Origin: Gigantopelta aegis
Taxonomy: Eukaryota > Mollusca > Gastropoda > Neomphalida > Peltospiridae
Reading direction: 5' to 3'
Assembly: GCF_016097555.1 (NCBI RefSeq)
Contig: NC_054701.1
Span: 31,602,008 to 31,666,007, forward strand
DNA length: 64,000 nt
In this document: positions 46,200 through 57,384 of the stretch, piece by piece
Numbering within the stretch: position 1 is the stretch's first letter
Layout: each line of letters begins with the position of its first letter
The notes under the pieces: model-generated
What the model saw: the letters and a program-made list of their open reading frames with translations, nothing else
What the model was told of the DNA's origin: nothing
Databases searched by the model: none
Made by a program: the position numbers and the translations under genes

Positions 46200-47382
46200 G
46201 TATTCAATTCATAGAGCAGTTTCAGTTAAAGAATTTGACTGACTCCCAAAATTTTCTTCACATGAAAATGGTGGAATTTGTTTATTTTAAAGGGCCATAG
46301 TTAAATCCATTAAAAGCAATACAACAATTTACTTGTTACTGATATTGACGCTTTAAGTATGTAATCTCGCTGAAATGGCTTAAAATTTGTATTTCATAGC
46401 CGCTAGATTTCTACATTTCCTGAGTGTCATGACTCAGACCTCCTAGTATTTTTGCACCTCCACATAAATAAGTCCTGTATTTCATATCAGAAACATGTTG
46501 CTTAGTTAAATCATTGTTCACAATAGTAATACCACAAATGTACTCGTATATATTCAAATTGATATATCAATTGTGTGTTGTAAAATGTTAATCGGGAGCA
46601 AAAGGGTATTTGTTCATATTTATAAAAAAAATTCCAAATTTGTCTTCATTCCAGAAGCATTGTGAGAATACTGCTAAAGCAATACATTTTGCTTACAGAG
46701 CCTGAAATATTTTATGCATCTCCCAAGTAATGTTCATGGATCAAAAAAGTTTTAAAAAATGGCTAAATTTCCACAAAACTTAAATTTCATCTGTAACAGT
46801 ACTAGATAAACATTTGTAAGAAATTTCATATCAATTTATTCAGGCATTTCAGACATAAACAACGAGAAAAACAAATGATCACCTCCACTAACTTCAAGGG
46901 TTTTCAGTATTTAAAGTTAATCTTTCAATGTCACCTAAACATTTGAAGCATTGTGAAAACACATTGATGGACAAATAGAATGATGGTCATGAAACATAGT
47001 CCCATCTTGATTTCCATATATACAACTCGTACATGTACATTGAACTTCACCTCTCCTCATCCAGCAACCGGTCATGAAAATCACCACTTTGATATGTTAT
47101 GCATATAATTTCAATGATAGCAATTGATTTCAAGTATTTGTCCATTTATAAGAGTTATATGTCGTACAGGTACTTACACTGTTTGGTAATGTCAATCATA
47201 TGATCATATTTCCTGACATGTAAACACTTCATGGGTCACAATGTGGGACACTGAACATGTGACATCTTTGTCCACAAAATGTGGTGTAATAAATGATGTA
47301 TTGCGAAATAAACAACAACATATTTCCCAAACATGACACTACTGACAGTAAATTAATACATGTTTTGTACTTTTTCTTACAG
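46200..47382 (+). other. RecQ-like gene intron
   Basis: GT-AG intron of about 1.2 kb. No recognisable element. Confidence 0.5.
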
Positions 47383-48079
47383 ACCAAATATCTTCTTAGA
47401 AATCTGTGAATGCACTGAGAAATTTAAAAATGAACTACAATTGTTGCTTGATAATCTGAATGAAAATTTGCTGAAAAAAATCATTGTCTATGTACAGTCT
47501 ATAAATAACTGCTATCAGATTTATTTGTGGCTGATGACAAGTTTAATGTCACATGTTAACACCAGAAGAGTAGAGATGTTTCATGCAAGCACCGATATGA
47601 CGACCAAAACTCGAATAATGGACCAGTTCAAGAAACATGATGGACGCATTAAAGTCCTTATTTCAACAGTGGCATTTGGGATGGGTGTTGATATCCGAAA
47701 TGTTGATATAATGGTTCATTGGGGGTTACCATCAACCAGTTTAAACTACTGGCAAGAAATTGGACGTTGTGCCAGAGATGGTCGACCAGGCTATGCAGTT
47801 TGCTATGCCTTCAAGCGCAGTCAGTCAAGATGTAAGGATGAATGTTTAAAAACAACTGTAAAGTTGGAAACATGCATCAGATGGTCAATTCTGAAAAGAT
47901 TTCAATTGCAAGGAATGGAAAGCAATGAGTTAGATGCAATTAAGAATACTTCTCCTTGTAATGGTACATGTAACAAGCCTTGCAAATGTCAAAAGTGCCA
48001 ATGCTGCATTGTGTGTCAAAAGACATCTATTTCCGTTGCCGTGAAAAAGCGCTTGAATATGAGTTTTTCCCACATATAG

Positions 48080-48538
48080 TTGCAACGTTATAACACAAAC
48101 CAGGAAACAATTATAAACTTTCCTGCTAATCCAATACTCGTAACCCTATCCATTAATCAAATGCAAAAGAAACATGAAAATAAATCATTTTACAGTATAC
48201 TGAATATTACTATAAAGAAATATCCAATATTCATTACATGGATAATACATTTATGAGTATATGAAAATGGAGTAAACATTTGAGGATAAATTGAAATTAA
48301 AATTGGTAAAAGCAATTGTCTACTAAAGTAATATTTAATTTTAAATGAAATACAATTTACTATAAATCTCTATACCCTTTTCTTTATTCTAATTGACGAC
48401 TGTTTTCTGATATTTGGAGCATTTGTTTGGAGCATTTGTTGTACGAAGTGAAGAAGTCTGAAATTAATAAGGAATGGCAGGCTGAAGGAAATTGCTAACT
48501 ATAATACAAAACTTAAACAATTTCATTAATCTCACCTA

Positions 48539-48591
<53 letters not shown>

Positions 48592-48766
48592 GTATCAGTA
48601 ATAATTTTCATATCATTTCATGTTGAAATAAATATCAAACTGATGTAATATATCGTTTCTTTTTTTGTTACATAAATATTGTCTGTTGTTTTCTTTCACG
48701 TTCATGTGAGTATGAAAAGTAATAAAAATTCGCTAAGTGAATTGGCGAAACCATTATCACATAGGG
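48080..48766. other. Spacer with AT microsatellite (48540-48589)
   Basis: AT-rich 3' flank of the RecQ-like gene. A clear poly(A) signal close to the stop was not found, which also argues against a simple intact gene. Confidence 0.45.
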
Positions 48767-49157
48767 AAAAAGAAAGAAAGAAGTGTTTTATTTAACGACG
48801 CACTCAACACATTTTATTTACGGTTATATGGCGTCAGACATATGGTTAAGGACCACACAGATTTTGAGAGGAAACCCGCTGTCGCCACTACATGGGCTAC
48901 TCTTCCGATTGGCAGCAAGGGATCTTTTATTTGCGCTTCCCACAGGCAGGATAGCACAAACCATGGCCTTTGTTGAACCAGTTATGGATCACTGGTCGGT
49001 GCAAGTGGTTTACACCTACCCATTGAGCCTTGCAAAGCACTCACTCAGGGTTTGGAGTCGGTATCTGGATTAAAAATCCCATGCCTCGACTGGGATCCGA
49101 ACCCAGTACCTACCAGCCTGTACACCGATGGCCTGCCACGACGCCACCGAGGCCGGT
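48767..49157 (-). mobile_element. SINE with type C tRNA head and type A tail
   Basis: On the minus strand the head reads 'ccggcctcggtggcgtcgtg' with a B box GGTTCGGATCCC, different from the head at 6087. The 3' half matches the type A SINE. It is flanked by ttatcacataggg at 48754-48766 and 49158-49170. Confidence 0.9.
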
Positions 49158-49170
49158 TTATCACATAGGG

Positions 49171-49581
49171 ATGCAGATGATATTTTTTTGTATAATCTCA
49201 TGAACGTAAAAGAAATAAGAGAGCATACTAATAATTAAGTTTTAGTTACTTGCAAAATAATAACACTGAAACTGCATACTTCATTTTAAATTATTTTGCC
49301 CATATAAAATGACATCATCATATACGAGGGTCCACGAAGACATAATTTTGTGCAGGGTTCTTTCTTTTTTTTCGTACAAAGATTGACGTAAAAGAAATAA
49401 TAGACAATACTTATTATAAAATTTTACAAATACTTACTAATATTAACATTAAAAGTTCAAATTTTATGTTCACTTTTTTGGTTGGTTAGAACAATAGCGC
49501 TCAGCAAAAGAAATTACCATTCTAATTCAACAAAATTGCAATGAATGTAAATGAATTTTCATTATTGATTATTGAACAAAC
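49171..49581. other. Non-coding spacer
   Basis: AT-rich; no feature recognised. Confidence 0.4.
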
Positions 49582-49946
49582 CTTTTGAGTAGTACATATC
49601 TTCTGCTTTTTATGCTGCCTTGGTATTTGTACAGGGGATCGGAGTTTCTTACTTAAATAAGAAGTTGGAATGCCAGACTGTTTGTTTTTTCCTGTGCTTT
49701 CAATCCAATGTCTCTGGCCTTTGCCAATGACTGAACATTCCACAAGCATGCACGGCAAAGATATCTGGTCTCCGGATCTTCAGGGGTGAGGTGCACATTG
49801 AACTCATCCTCAATTACATCTTTAATTGTCATGTCCATGCTGCTTGAAGGCACCTTGCAACCAAAACTTCTTCTCCCATAATCTTTTGATCCTCTTTTGG
49901 CAGAGAATGAATGGCCACAATTGCTACAAGCTGAAGAATCTGCCAT
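49582..49946 (-). pseudogene. Zinc-binding N-terminal exon (C2..C2), gene unknown
   Basis: The ATG at 49946 gives MADSSACSNCGHSFSAKRGS and, after an acidic segment, RYLCRACLWNVQSLAKARD. CxxC pairs about 60 residues apart suggest a zinc-finger-associated type domain. Around 49690-49705 the better frame shifts to KNKQSGIPTSYLSKKLRSP, which runs to a donor (caaaag|gtttg) at 49581. One indel seems to separate the two parts. No downstream exon was found on this strand in the window. Confidence 0.45.
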
Positions 49947-50182
49947 TGCTGGGCAATGGAATCTGAAAAATAGCATCCATTAATTAATAATTGTGAGTCA
50001 GAAGATGGTACCCATTGTTGAAAACCAAAAATTACATATATAAAGGACTACTTACACCAAAAATGTATGATGTATACTGTACAGATGAACATATGCTGAA
50101 AATAAGTTATATGTTTAAAGTATAAAATATTACTGAAATATATGTTTCAAACTGGGAGTCAACTGAAGCCAAAAGTATCTGA

Positions 50183-51880
50183 TTGCTGGTAGAACTGACC
50201 ACAATCATAACCAATTTCAAAACATGCACAACAAGGGTGCCTTTAAAAAGAATTATAGGTGATACTAAAACAAAGTGTCTTAAGCCTGAAGGTGACAACA
50301 TACCAGTTACCAAGAGACTTAGTCAAGAAGAGTTCAACGCTGTGGTACACCATTGCGACAGACAGTCATACATCGTCAAGGATGCTGCTGGAATTCCCAG
50401 TGACATCACACTTCTCCGACTGACACGGGTCTCAACTGGAGGTGATACACAGGCAGGTGAGTTCCTGAAAGCAAAAATGGACATGAATGACTACAAAAGT
50501 ATACACTGTGGTATGCTTCTGAACATGTTTAAAGACAGTAATGGAGCCCACAGACTAGCTTTTCCAGGGTGCACTGGCAAGTACACATGGAATCCATGTC
50601 ATAAGTGGGGCCTGTGCACCCGTGCAGGGCTGAAATGTGAAAAGTGTTCACTCACAAGTAAAAACTACAAACTGTATGAAGAGACAATACAGAATATATT
50701 GAAATGTACTACTAGCGGGGCAAAATCAGCTAAGCCAAATGTCGGTGTACATGTCGGACCACAGAGCACATCTGTCGGTATTACAGGTTTCCGGGGAATA
50801 ATGCTGTGTGCTGGGGTGACACACCCAGCTACCAGCCGAATGCAGAATACTGCCAATGAAGTGGGACGAGTGACAACCACTCTATAAACTTGACATGTCC
50901 ACATGCAGAGCAGATTCAGTACAAGTGAACATTAATAGGGGATTTTCACCTGACCATCCTATTGCCATAGGAGACTGCATGTACAACAATCCTCTTTCAA
51001 GTGGGTGTGGTTCAACCACGTTTCAACTGGCTACACAAGCAACTTAAACTATGGTTAGAAATGAGACCGGCAAGTAACAGATAACAGGAGTTTATACAGT
51101 GAGAGAAAATAGACTAATATTCTGCCCCGATCATACAGGTACCTGTACAGTAAATCTCTGGCTTGACGACACAATAGGAGACGAGGAACATTCTGCAGCT
51201 CAGTGTTCCATTGACTTCTCATCAGATTTCTCTCCAGTCACGATTGGATTCTTCATGACTGATGGCGATTCCCATGCTATGTCATCCCAGAGCAGAATAT
51301 CTAAAATGAAGATAAAAAATGAGAGACACCAGTCATTTATCTGAATCGCAGAGGAAGTTCACAGAAAGGGTGAAGTTCAGTAACAGCATGCTCACTGAAA
51401 AAACAAGTGGAAAGAGACGAGGTTAAAAAGAGATTTGCTATCGACTTGAGACGGCGCTGCCACAGTGAATATACATATGCACACAAGCAACTTGCCGGCA
51501 ACATGAACAAGTTAGTGCGCAAACTGACTTGCACCACTACAAGTATACTCGATTGTGTGACTGGGAAATGTGGAGCATAATGCAGAAAAAAATCCTTTTT
51601 ATGATCATGGTGAAAAAAGGGACGATCAACCATGACATTCATGCCTACCGGTACAAAGTTAAATGTTACGGTAGATGACGAGACACTAATTAAAAAATGC
51701 ATAGACAAGACTGGGTGTAAAAACCATTGAGAAGACTAAAATTAAAAAAAATCCTCAAAAGTGTGAGGGCGTCAACAAGGCATACAACAAAAGAAATCCA
51801 AAAACTGTTACATACCACAGAAATTACACCCATCACATACACAGAGGCGTGCATATGCTGAACAGTTGATTTTCAAATTC
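50183..51880 (+). pseudogene. Mutator-like transposase-type protein, decayed
   Basis: An open frame from 50183 to 50887 has RLTRVSTGGDTQAGEFLKAK, SIHCGMLLNMFKDS and CTGKYTWNPCHKWGLCTRAG with paired cysteines. After stops and shifts further parts are IGDEEHSAAQ and IGFFMTDGDSHAM (about 51170-51280), LRRRCHSEYTYAHKQLAGN with ILDCVTGKCG (51440-51580), and NPKTVTYHRNYTHHIHRGVH (51790-51860). I recall this order from invertebrate proteins labelled Mutator-like transposase. No ATG is seen at the start and no terminal repeats were found. Confidence 0.6.
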
Positions 51881-53270
51881 GGTCATTCAACGATATGCAG
51901 CTGTTGGAGGTGGGGTATATGACAAAACCTTGGTCGTATGTCACTTGAAGAGCATCAAGCGGATAGCCAGGAGACGCGTGATTTGTCAACAAACACAAGA
52001 ATTCCAAGCTAGGATGGCATCTGTAAGGAAAAACAAAATAATTTGCATGATAAACTTCAACGGAAAATAACATATTCAAAAATTAATTTGGATATTGTAA
52101 ATGCTACAGTAGTAGGCTACTAATAAAATAAATATCAAAAGAAAAATAAATCTAAAAAAAAACCCCACCATTTCACCAAAAAATATTATATAATTATTAA
52201 CTGTATTGCATAGCATAACAGTGTACTTATTTTTTACTACCACTTTTGTTATAACATCACATCTTGATTTGGTGAGGAGGGGTATTTTTTGGCAAAATTG
52301 CAAAATTGGCCTGTGGAATATCCATTGACGTGTCAAGTTTACATCTATGCTGAACAAGATTTATGATGAATTATTATTAGATTTTGTGTGTTTTTCTTCT
52401 AATTACTAATTAGGTCCATTTGCTACAGTTTACATTACAAAAGTCATAAAAAAGTATGTTAAAGAAAATTCATTTAATATGCTATTTTTATGTTTACTTT
52501 TCATTGCTTTCTTTCTTCCTTGATAATAATGATAATATGAGAAAAAAGTGATTTTGTTGTGCATTTGTCAGTTCAAGTAGCCAAACAATTAGAAAGTATC
52601 TCCAGCTTATAGGCTTATTACAATAAAATTATAAATCATTTTTAAAATGCACTAATACAATCATTATGTACCTCAAATCGTCAGGGACCCGTTCTACGAG
52701 TCACAAGTTACTCATATGGAATAACAGTTTTGTGTCAGTGTTTATATCATATAGCCTATGCCTTTATTCGATGTCCAATAGTAGATGACTGAAAAAAAAC
52801 CCAAATAATGTCTTTTCATATTGCATTAATAAATATATTAAACAAAACTATTATCACTTGTCTTGACAGTGTACACATCACAGTATAATAATTGCACAAA
52901 AGTCTAAATATCAAGTCAAAAGATTTATAAAAAAATAATTTGTAAACCCTTACCCATCACTCACATTTGTAGCAGACGACAATTTGTTGTACATTTCCAT
53001 GAATGGATCTTTTCCCCATTCATGTGACGTCAAATTCTCACGAGAATCTCGCGTTATCCGTTATGGCTGCCAAAGAACATTTTTGGAGTTGATATTAAAT
53101 TTAAAATTTAAAATTAAAACGTGCCAACAATATCGAGTAAGTGTTTTCAACAAAATGTGATGGAATTCTTTACAGAACACAGGTTTTTTTTGCTACACAT
53201 GGGGTATATGCCTCATCTCGTAGCGCTAAACAGAAGACTGTCGATGTCAGCGCTACGTTATCGTATCTAG
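51881..53270. other. Non-coding region
   Basis: AT-rich; no gene supported. A GC-richer patch near 53020-53070 (attctcacgagaatctcgcg, then atggctgccaaag) looks like a small promoter or first exon, but the frame closes after nine codons. Confidence 0.4.
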
Positions 53271-53682
53271 GTACAAGACTACTTCATCCTTCCTGCACCG
53301 CCTGTAGGATACTTGCTACTCTCCCAGGACTGGCTTGACAGCATGAAGCTTGTTTGCAACCGCACCGTCCCAATCATCTTGCCAAGTCGAAAAGATATAT
53401 AGGTTAATATGAAATTTAAAATCACTGTAGGGGACACCAACATGGATACGGGGAAAATTCAAAGCAGACTTGGCAGCAACATCTGCCTTTTCGTTACCCT
53501 TAATGCCAACATGGCTGGGTTACAGTGGGTACCCAATAAAATATAAAATCTTTATTGGCAATTGATAAAAAAAAGACACACTTTCGTATCACCATTCCAA
53601 CTAACGGGTGCTCCAAGTCCATGTACTGTAGAGCGTGGAGACACGAAAGTGAGTCTGTAAAAATAATATATTTGGATACATT
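53271..53682 (-). mobile_element. LINE-A fragment (RNase H region)
   Basis: Minus-strand sequence matches the RNase H and C-terminal part of ORF2 (the complement of 'cttaatgccaacatggctgg'). It is cut at both ends and directly abuts the tail of the next LINE-A copy. Confidence 0.8.
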
Positions 53683-54067
53683 AAATGAATGAATGAATGT
53701 TTAACGACACCCCAGCACAAAATTACACATCCGCTATTGGGTGTCACAAAATTAAATGGTAAGTGTATGAAAATATAATTTATATATATTTATGTAAAAC
53801 CACAGTGTAAGGGGGTGGGGGGGGGGGGGGGGGGGTATAATACAATAAATAAATCAAGTTAAGTAGATCTATATCTTAAAACTTTGTATAGAAGTCAAAG
53901 TGTTTTAAAAACTACAATTAACATTGGATGGAATTTAAAAGATTCCAAAACATTTCTGTTGCCAAATATATCATTTCTCGTCGGCTTGAGATGATCACAC
54001 TCCACCAAAATGTGACGCACAGTCAGTGTACACTGACAATGTTCACACTGAGGAGGAGGGTCCTTCT

Positions 54068-54456
54068 TTAAAGGGACATTCATGAATTTGCTGCATTGTA
54101 AAATGTTTCCGACTAATAAAATATTTCTACGATTAAACTTACATATTAAATATATTTTCTTGTTTAGAATATTAGTTTCTGTATATTCAATATGCTTCTG
54201 GTCGTCTTAATATTTGTAAGAAGCCCAAACTGGATTTTGTCTTCAAATAATTTCGTACGTACGAAAATATATTTTTTAGGAAATATAATGAAAATTAACC
54301 TAGAACAAATATTAGAACGATCAGAAACACGTTTAATATACAGCCACTAATATTCTAAACAAGAAAAATATTTAATATGTAAGTTTAATCGTAGAAATAT
54401 TTTATTAGTCGATAACATCTTAAAACATTGCAGCAAACTCAGGAATGTCCCTTTAA
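54068..54456. mobile_element. TTAA MITE in LINE-A (1 of 3)
   Basis: TTAA at 54068-54071 and 54453-54456 flanks a 381-bp interior with AGGGACATTC ends. The uninterrupted site is seen in other LINE-A copies as 'ctttaaaataaatgaatg' near 30283. Confidence 0.95.
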
Positions 54457-54630
54457 AATAAATGAATGCGTCAAATATGTATGGCCGATGCGGGCACGGC
54501 ACAAGACTATTTCATCCTTCCTGCATCGCCTGAAGGATCACTGCTACTCCCCAGGACTAGCTTGACAGCATGAAGCTTATTCGCAACCGTACCGTCCCAA
54601 TCATTTTGCCAAGTCGAAAAGATATATAGG

Positions 54631-55010
54631 TTAAAGGGACATTCCTGAGTTTGCTGCATTGTAAGATGTTTCCGACTAATAAAATATTTCTACGATTAAA
54701 CTTACATATTAAATATATTTTCTTGTTCAGAATATCAGTGTCTGTATATTCCACATGTTTCTGGTCGTCTTAATATTTGTAATAAGCCCAAACTGGATTT
54801 TGTCTTCAAATAATTTCGTACGTACGAAAAAATATATTTTAGGAAATAAAATGAAATGTAACCTAGTACAAATATTAGAACGATCAGAAACACGTTTAAT
54901 ATACAGCCACTAATATTTTATGCAGAACAATATATTTGATAATTCATTACAATCGTTAATTAGTCGATAACATCTTAAAAATTGCAGCAAACTCGGGAAT
55001 GTCCCTTTAA
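54631..55010. mobile_element. TTAA MITE in LINE-A (2 of 3)
   Basis: TTAA at 54631-54634 and 55007-55010. The unfilled site 'ataggttaatatgaaattt' is present at about 53399-53417. Confidence 0.95.
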
Positions 55011-55122
55011 TATGAAATTTGAAATCATTGTAGGAGACACCAACATGGACACGGGGCAAGATCAAAGCAGACTTGGCAGCAACATCTGCCGAAAGGTTGA
55101 ATCTTTAATCTGTTCCAGGGCT

Positions 55123-55488
55123 TTAAAGGGACATTCCCGAGTTTGCTGAAATTTTAAAGATGTTATCGACTAACAGATACTTTTTAACGATTGTAGTAAT
55201 TACATATCAGATATATTTTTCTGTATAACATATTAGTGGCTGTATATTAAACGTGTTTCTGATCGTTCTAATATTTGTAATAGGTTCAATTTGATTTCCC
55301 CCCCTAAAATATGTTCAAACTCGAGTTTGGGCTTCTTACAAATATTAAGACGACCAGAAACACATTGAATATACAGACACTGATATTCTAAACAAGATAA
55401 TATATTTAATATGTAAGTTTAATCGTAGAAATATTTTGTTAGTGGGAAACATCTTACAATGCAGCAAACTCGGGAAAGGTCCCTTTAA
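55123..55488. mobile_element. TTAA MITE in LINE-A (3 of 3), opposite orientation
   Basis: TTAA at 55123-55126 and 55485-55488. The unfilled site 'cagggctttaatgattg' is at about 30688-30704. The interior is inverted relative to the other two. Confidence 0.93.
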
Positions 55489-56176
55489 TGATTGACCAGG
55501 TTTCAGCAGTAAAGATTGATTCTGAATCGGGGCAATCTCATGGAAATTATTGCGTCTGATGGGAACGACTGTAGCACAAGCCACATAATTCCCATCCCGT
55601 GATCCGTCTGTGTAAACAGGAATGTAATCACAGTATCTCTCTTGGGTTCCCCCCACCCCCTGCATGTACTGTAACCTCACCGTGGTGCAGGGGTGAAACG
55701 TTCTCTTTGAGAATTGCTAATGCAGTACAACTCCCCATTTGGGGCGCCTTGTTTGCCGTGAGGTGCGACCCGTGAAAATGGATGATGGGATCCTGGTGAT
55801 TGAATTGGGGCATACCTGCGGGTATGACTTCAGACAATACATCACTTTGGCCCGGAGTTCAAATAGACGGGCGGTCAGGTAAGCCCGGCCTGATCAGTCG
55901 GCTGCCACGCCAAGCTCGAGAGCATACATTCTTTGTTTTGTTTACATTAGTCAAGAGCAAACATTGTTTTATATATCATATGTATTTGTTGCTCTTGGGG
56001 CTGTGGCTAGGGTCAATTGGGTGATTTTGTTTTCTTAATGCTCAAGTATATCAACCATGTATCCCTGGCATGGCTGTCTGCTGGTTCATCCGCAGCACCA
56101 TATCCCCTTGTTGGAATCTGGGGGGGGGGGGGGGGGGGGGGGGGGACATGGTTGATGAACCTTTTATTCATTAAAT

Positions 56177-57384
56177 ATGGATATAACCAAAACAAATTTA
56201 ATTCTGATGGGACCCTGAAAAGGATCCACACCGAAGTTTCAGACTTCTTGTCTTCGGACGAGGAGTCCATGAAATCATACTGTGGAGAAATCCAAAGTGA
56301 TTTTTCACAAAAATGGTCAAGGTTTCTCGTCATAGGTTCCACTGATGACGGGGCCTTGAATAAACTTTCTCCTTTTGCCATTCAAAAGGCAATTATTGAC
56401 TTGGCTGGTGAGCCAAAATCTGTCAAGAAAATCAAGAATGGGTGATCAGAAGCAGAGATCTGGAATGAGTCAGTGAGGAAGAAATATGTCAAAATCTTAG
56501 CTCACAGGGTGTTACTGCCGTGAGGAGGATAAAGGTTCGTCGCAACAATGACATGCTACCGACGAATACTTCCATCCTCACATTTAACATCCCTACCCTT
56601 CCCCAATATGTCAAAGCTGGTTATCTTAATATCCTTGTTGAACCTTTCATTCCAAATCCCTTGCGTTGTTTCAAATGCCAGAGGTTTGGTCATGGACAGA
56701 ACACATGCCGTGGTAAACTTACATGTGCTCGTTGTGGTCTTTTTGACCACGACAGCAAAACATGTAAAAACGATGTCACTTGTCTCAACTGCAAGGGAAA
56801 CCACTGTGCATACTCACGCGAGTGTCCACGGTGGAAGCTGGAAAAACGGGTTCAGCAGGTAAAAGTCCAAAAGAAACTATCCTTCGTTGATGCCAGAAGG
56901 TTGGTGGAGACAGCAACACCGGTTGTGGCTGATAAGTCCTATGCAGCTGCAGCTTCTGCCAAAGTCGCCACTAAAAATGTTGCAGTCAACACAGACCTAA
57001 CCTGGCATTGTGATGAAGCCAAATACAAAAAGCTGTCTCATATTGAGAAGGCTCAAAAACAGGTTAAGAAAGCAGCACGAAAAGAGAACGTTAAGAAAAT
57101 TTAAATGCAAGTGTCATTTCATTTTCAGAATCCCTCAAATAGGTCGAGCACTAGTCTCCCTAAAGCAGGAAATGACACACGGAAATCCCCAAAGAAATCT
57201 AATGAAGTACTTTCTGGTCGGCTAAAAAAAGATTGAACTACGTTCAGTCCCGATCAGTAATATGTATGAAACTTTGGCTGATATCGGTGATGACGATATG
57301 GATATTTCATCTTCAGATCATTGCCGATCACAAAGACCAGCAAAGCCAAAGATAAAACCCATACTTCCTCCCGGTGGAAAATAA
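56177..57384 (+). pseudogene. LINE-A ORF1, broken
   Basis: The ATG at 56177 (MDITKTNL) is followed by a frameshift; the better frame reads RIHTEVSDFLSSDEESMKS and WSRFLVIGSTDDGALNKLSP. After KKIKNG, more than 100 bp present in the minus-strand copy are missing. Three knuckles are preserved: CFKCQRFGHGQNTC, CARCGLFDHDSKTC and CLNCKGNHCAYSREC. A further shift follows ENVKKI near 57104. The stop (57382-57384) overlaps the ORF2 start region. Confidence 0.88.

Larger units (their letters stand above)
39406..48079 (+). pseudogene. RecQ-like DNA helicase gene, at least four exons, one in-frame stop
   Basis: Exons 39406-39505, 45409-45550, 46029-46199 and 47383-48079 join in frame at GT-AG sites. 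They give, in order, motif Ia (SLVSPLIALMNDQLDYL), DEAH box (VLVFDEAHCISSW), motif III (LTATATT), PNRPNIFLEI, motif V (VLISTVAFGMGVDI) and motif VI (QEIGRCARDGRPGYA). The end is cysteine-rich (CNGTCNKPCKCQKC). The Walker A exon is not in the window; Tc1 copy 2 lies just upstream. A TAG at about 46050 follows FRPL in exon 3 and would truncate the helicase. The 5.9-kb first intron contains a Harbinger element. It could be a recent pseudogene or one member of a multi-copy family. Confidence 0.8.
53685..55645 (-). mobile_element. LINE-A 3' part carrying three TTAA MITEs
   Basis: The GAAT tail at 53685 is followed (reading upstream in the element) by the 3' UTR with a poly-G run (53812-53836), the C-terminal CEHCQCTLTVRHILVECDH segment, RNase H and, near 55510-55640, VYTDGSRDGNYVACATV. 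Three MITEs interrupt it. The 5' side is cut where the next LINE-A begins in opposite orientation. Confidence 0.85.

Noticed and set aside
53020..53090. Start of a new gene at the ATG in 'gttatggctgccaaag'
   Set aside because: The frame closes after nine codons and no convincing donor follows.
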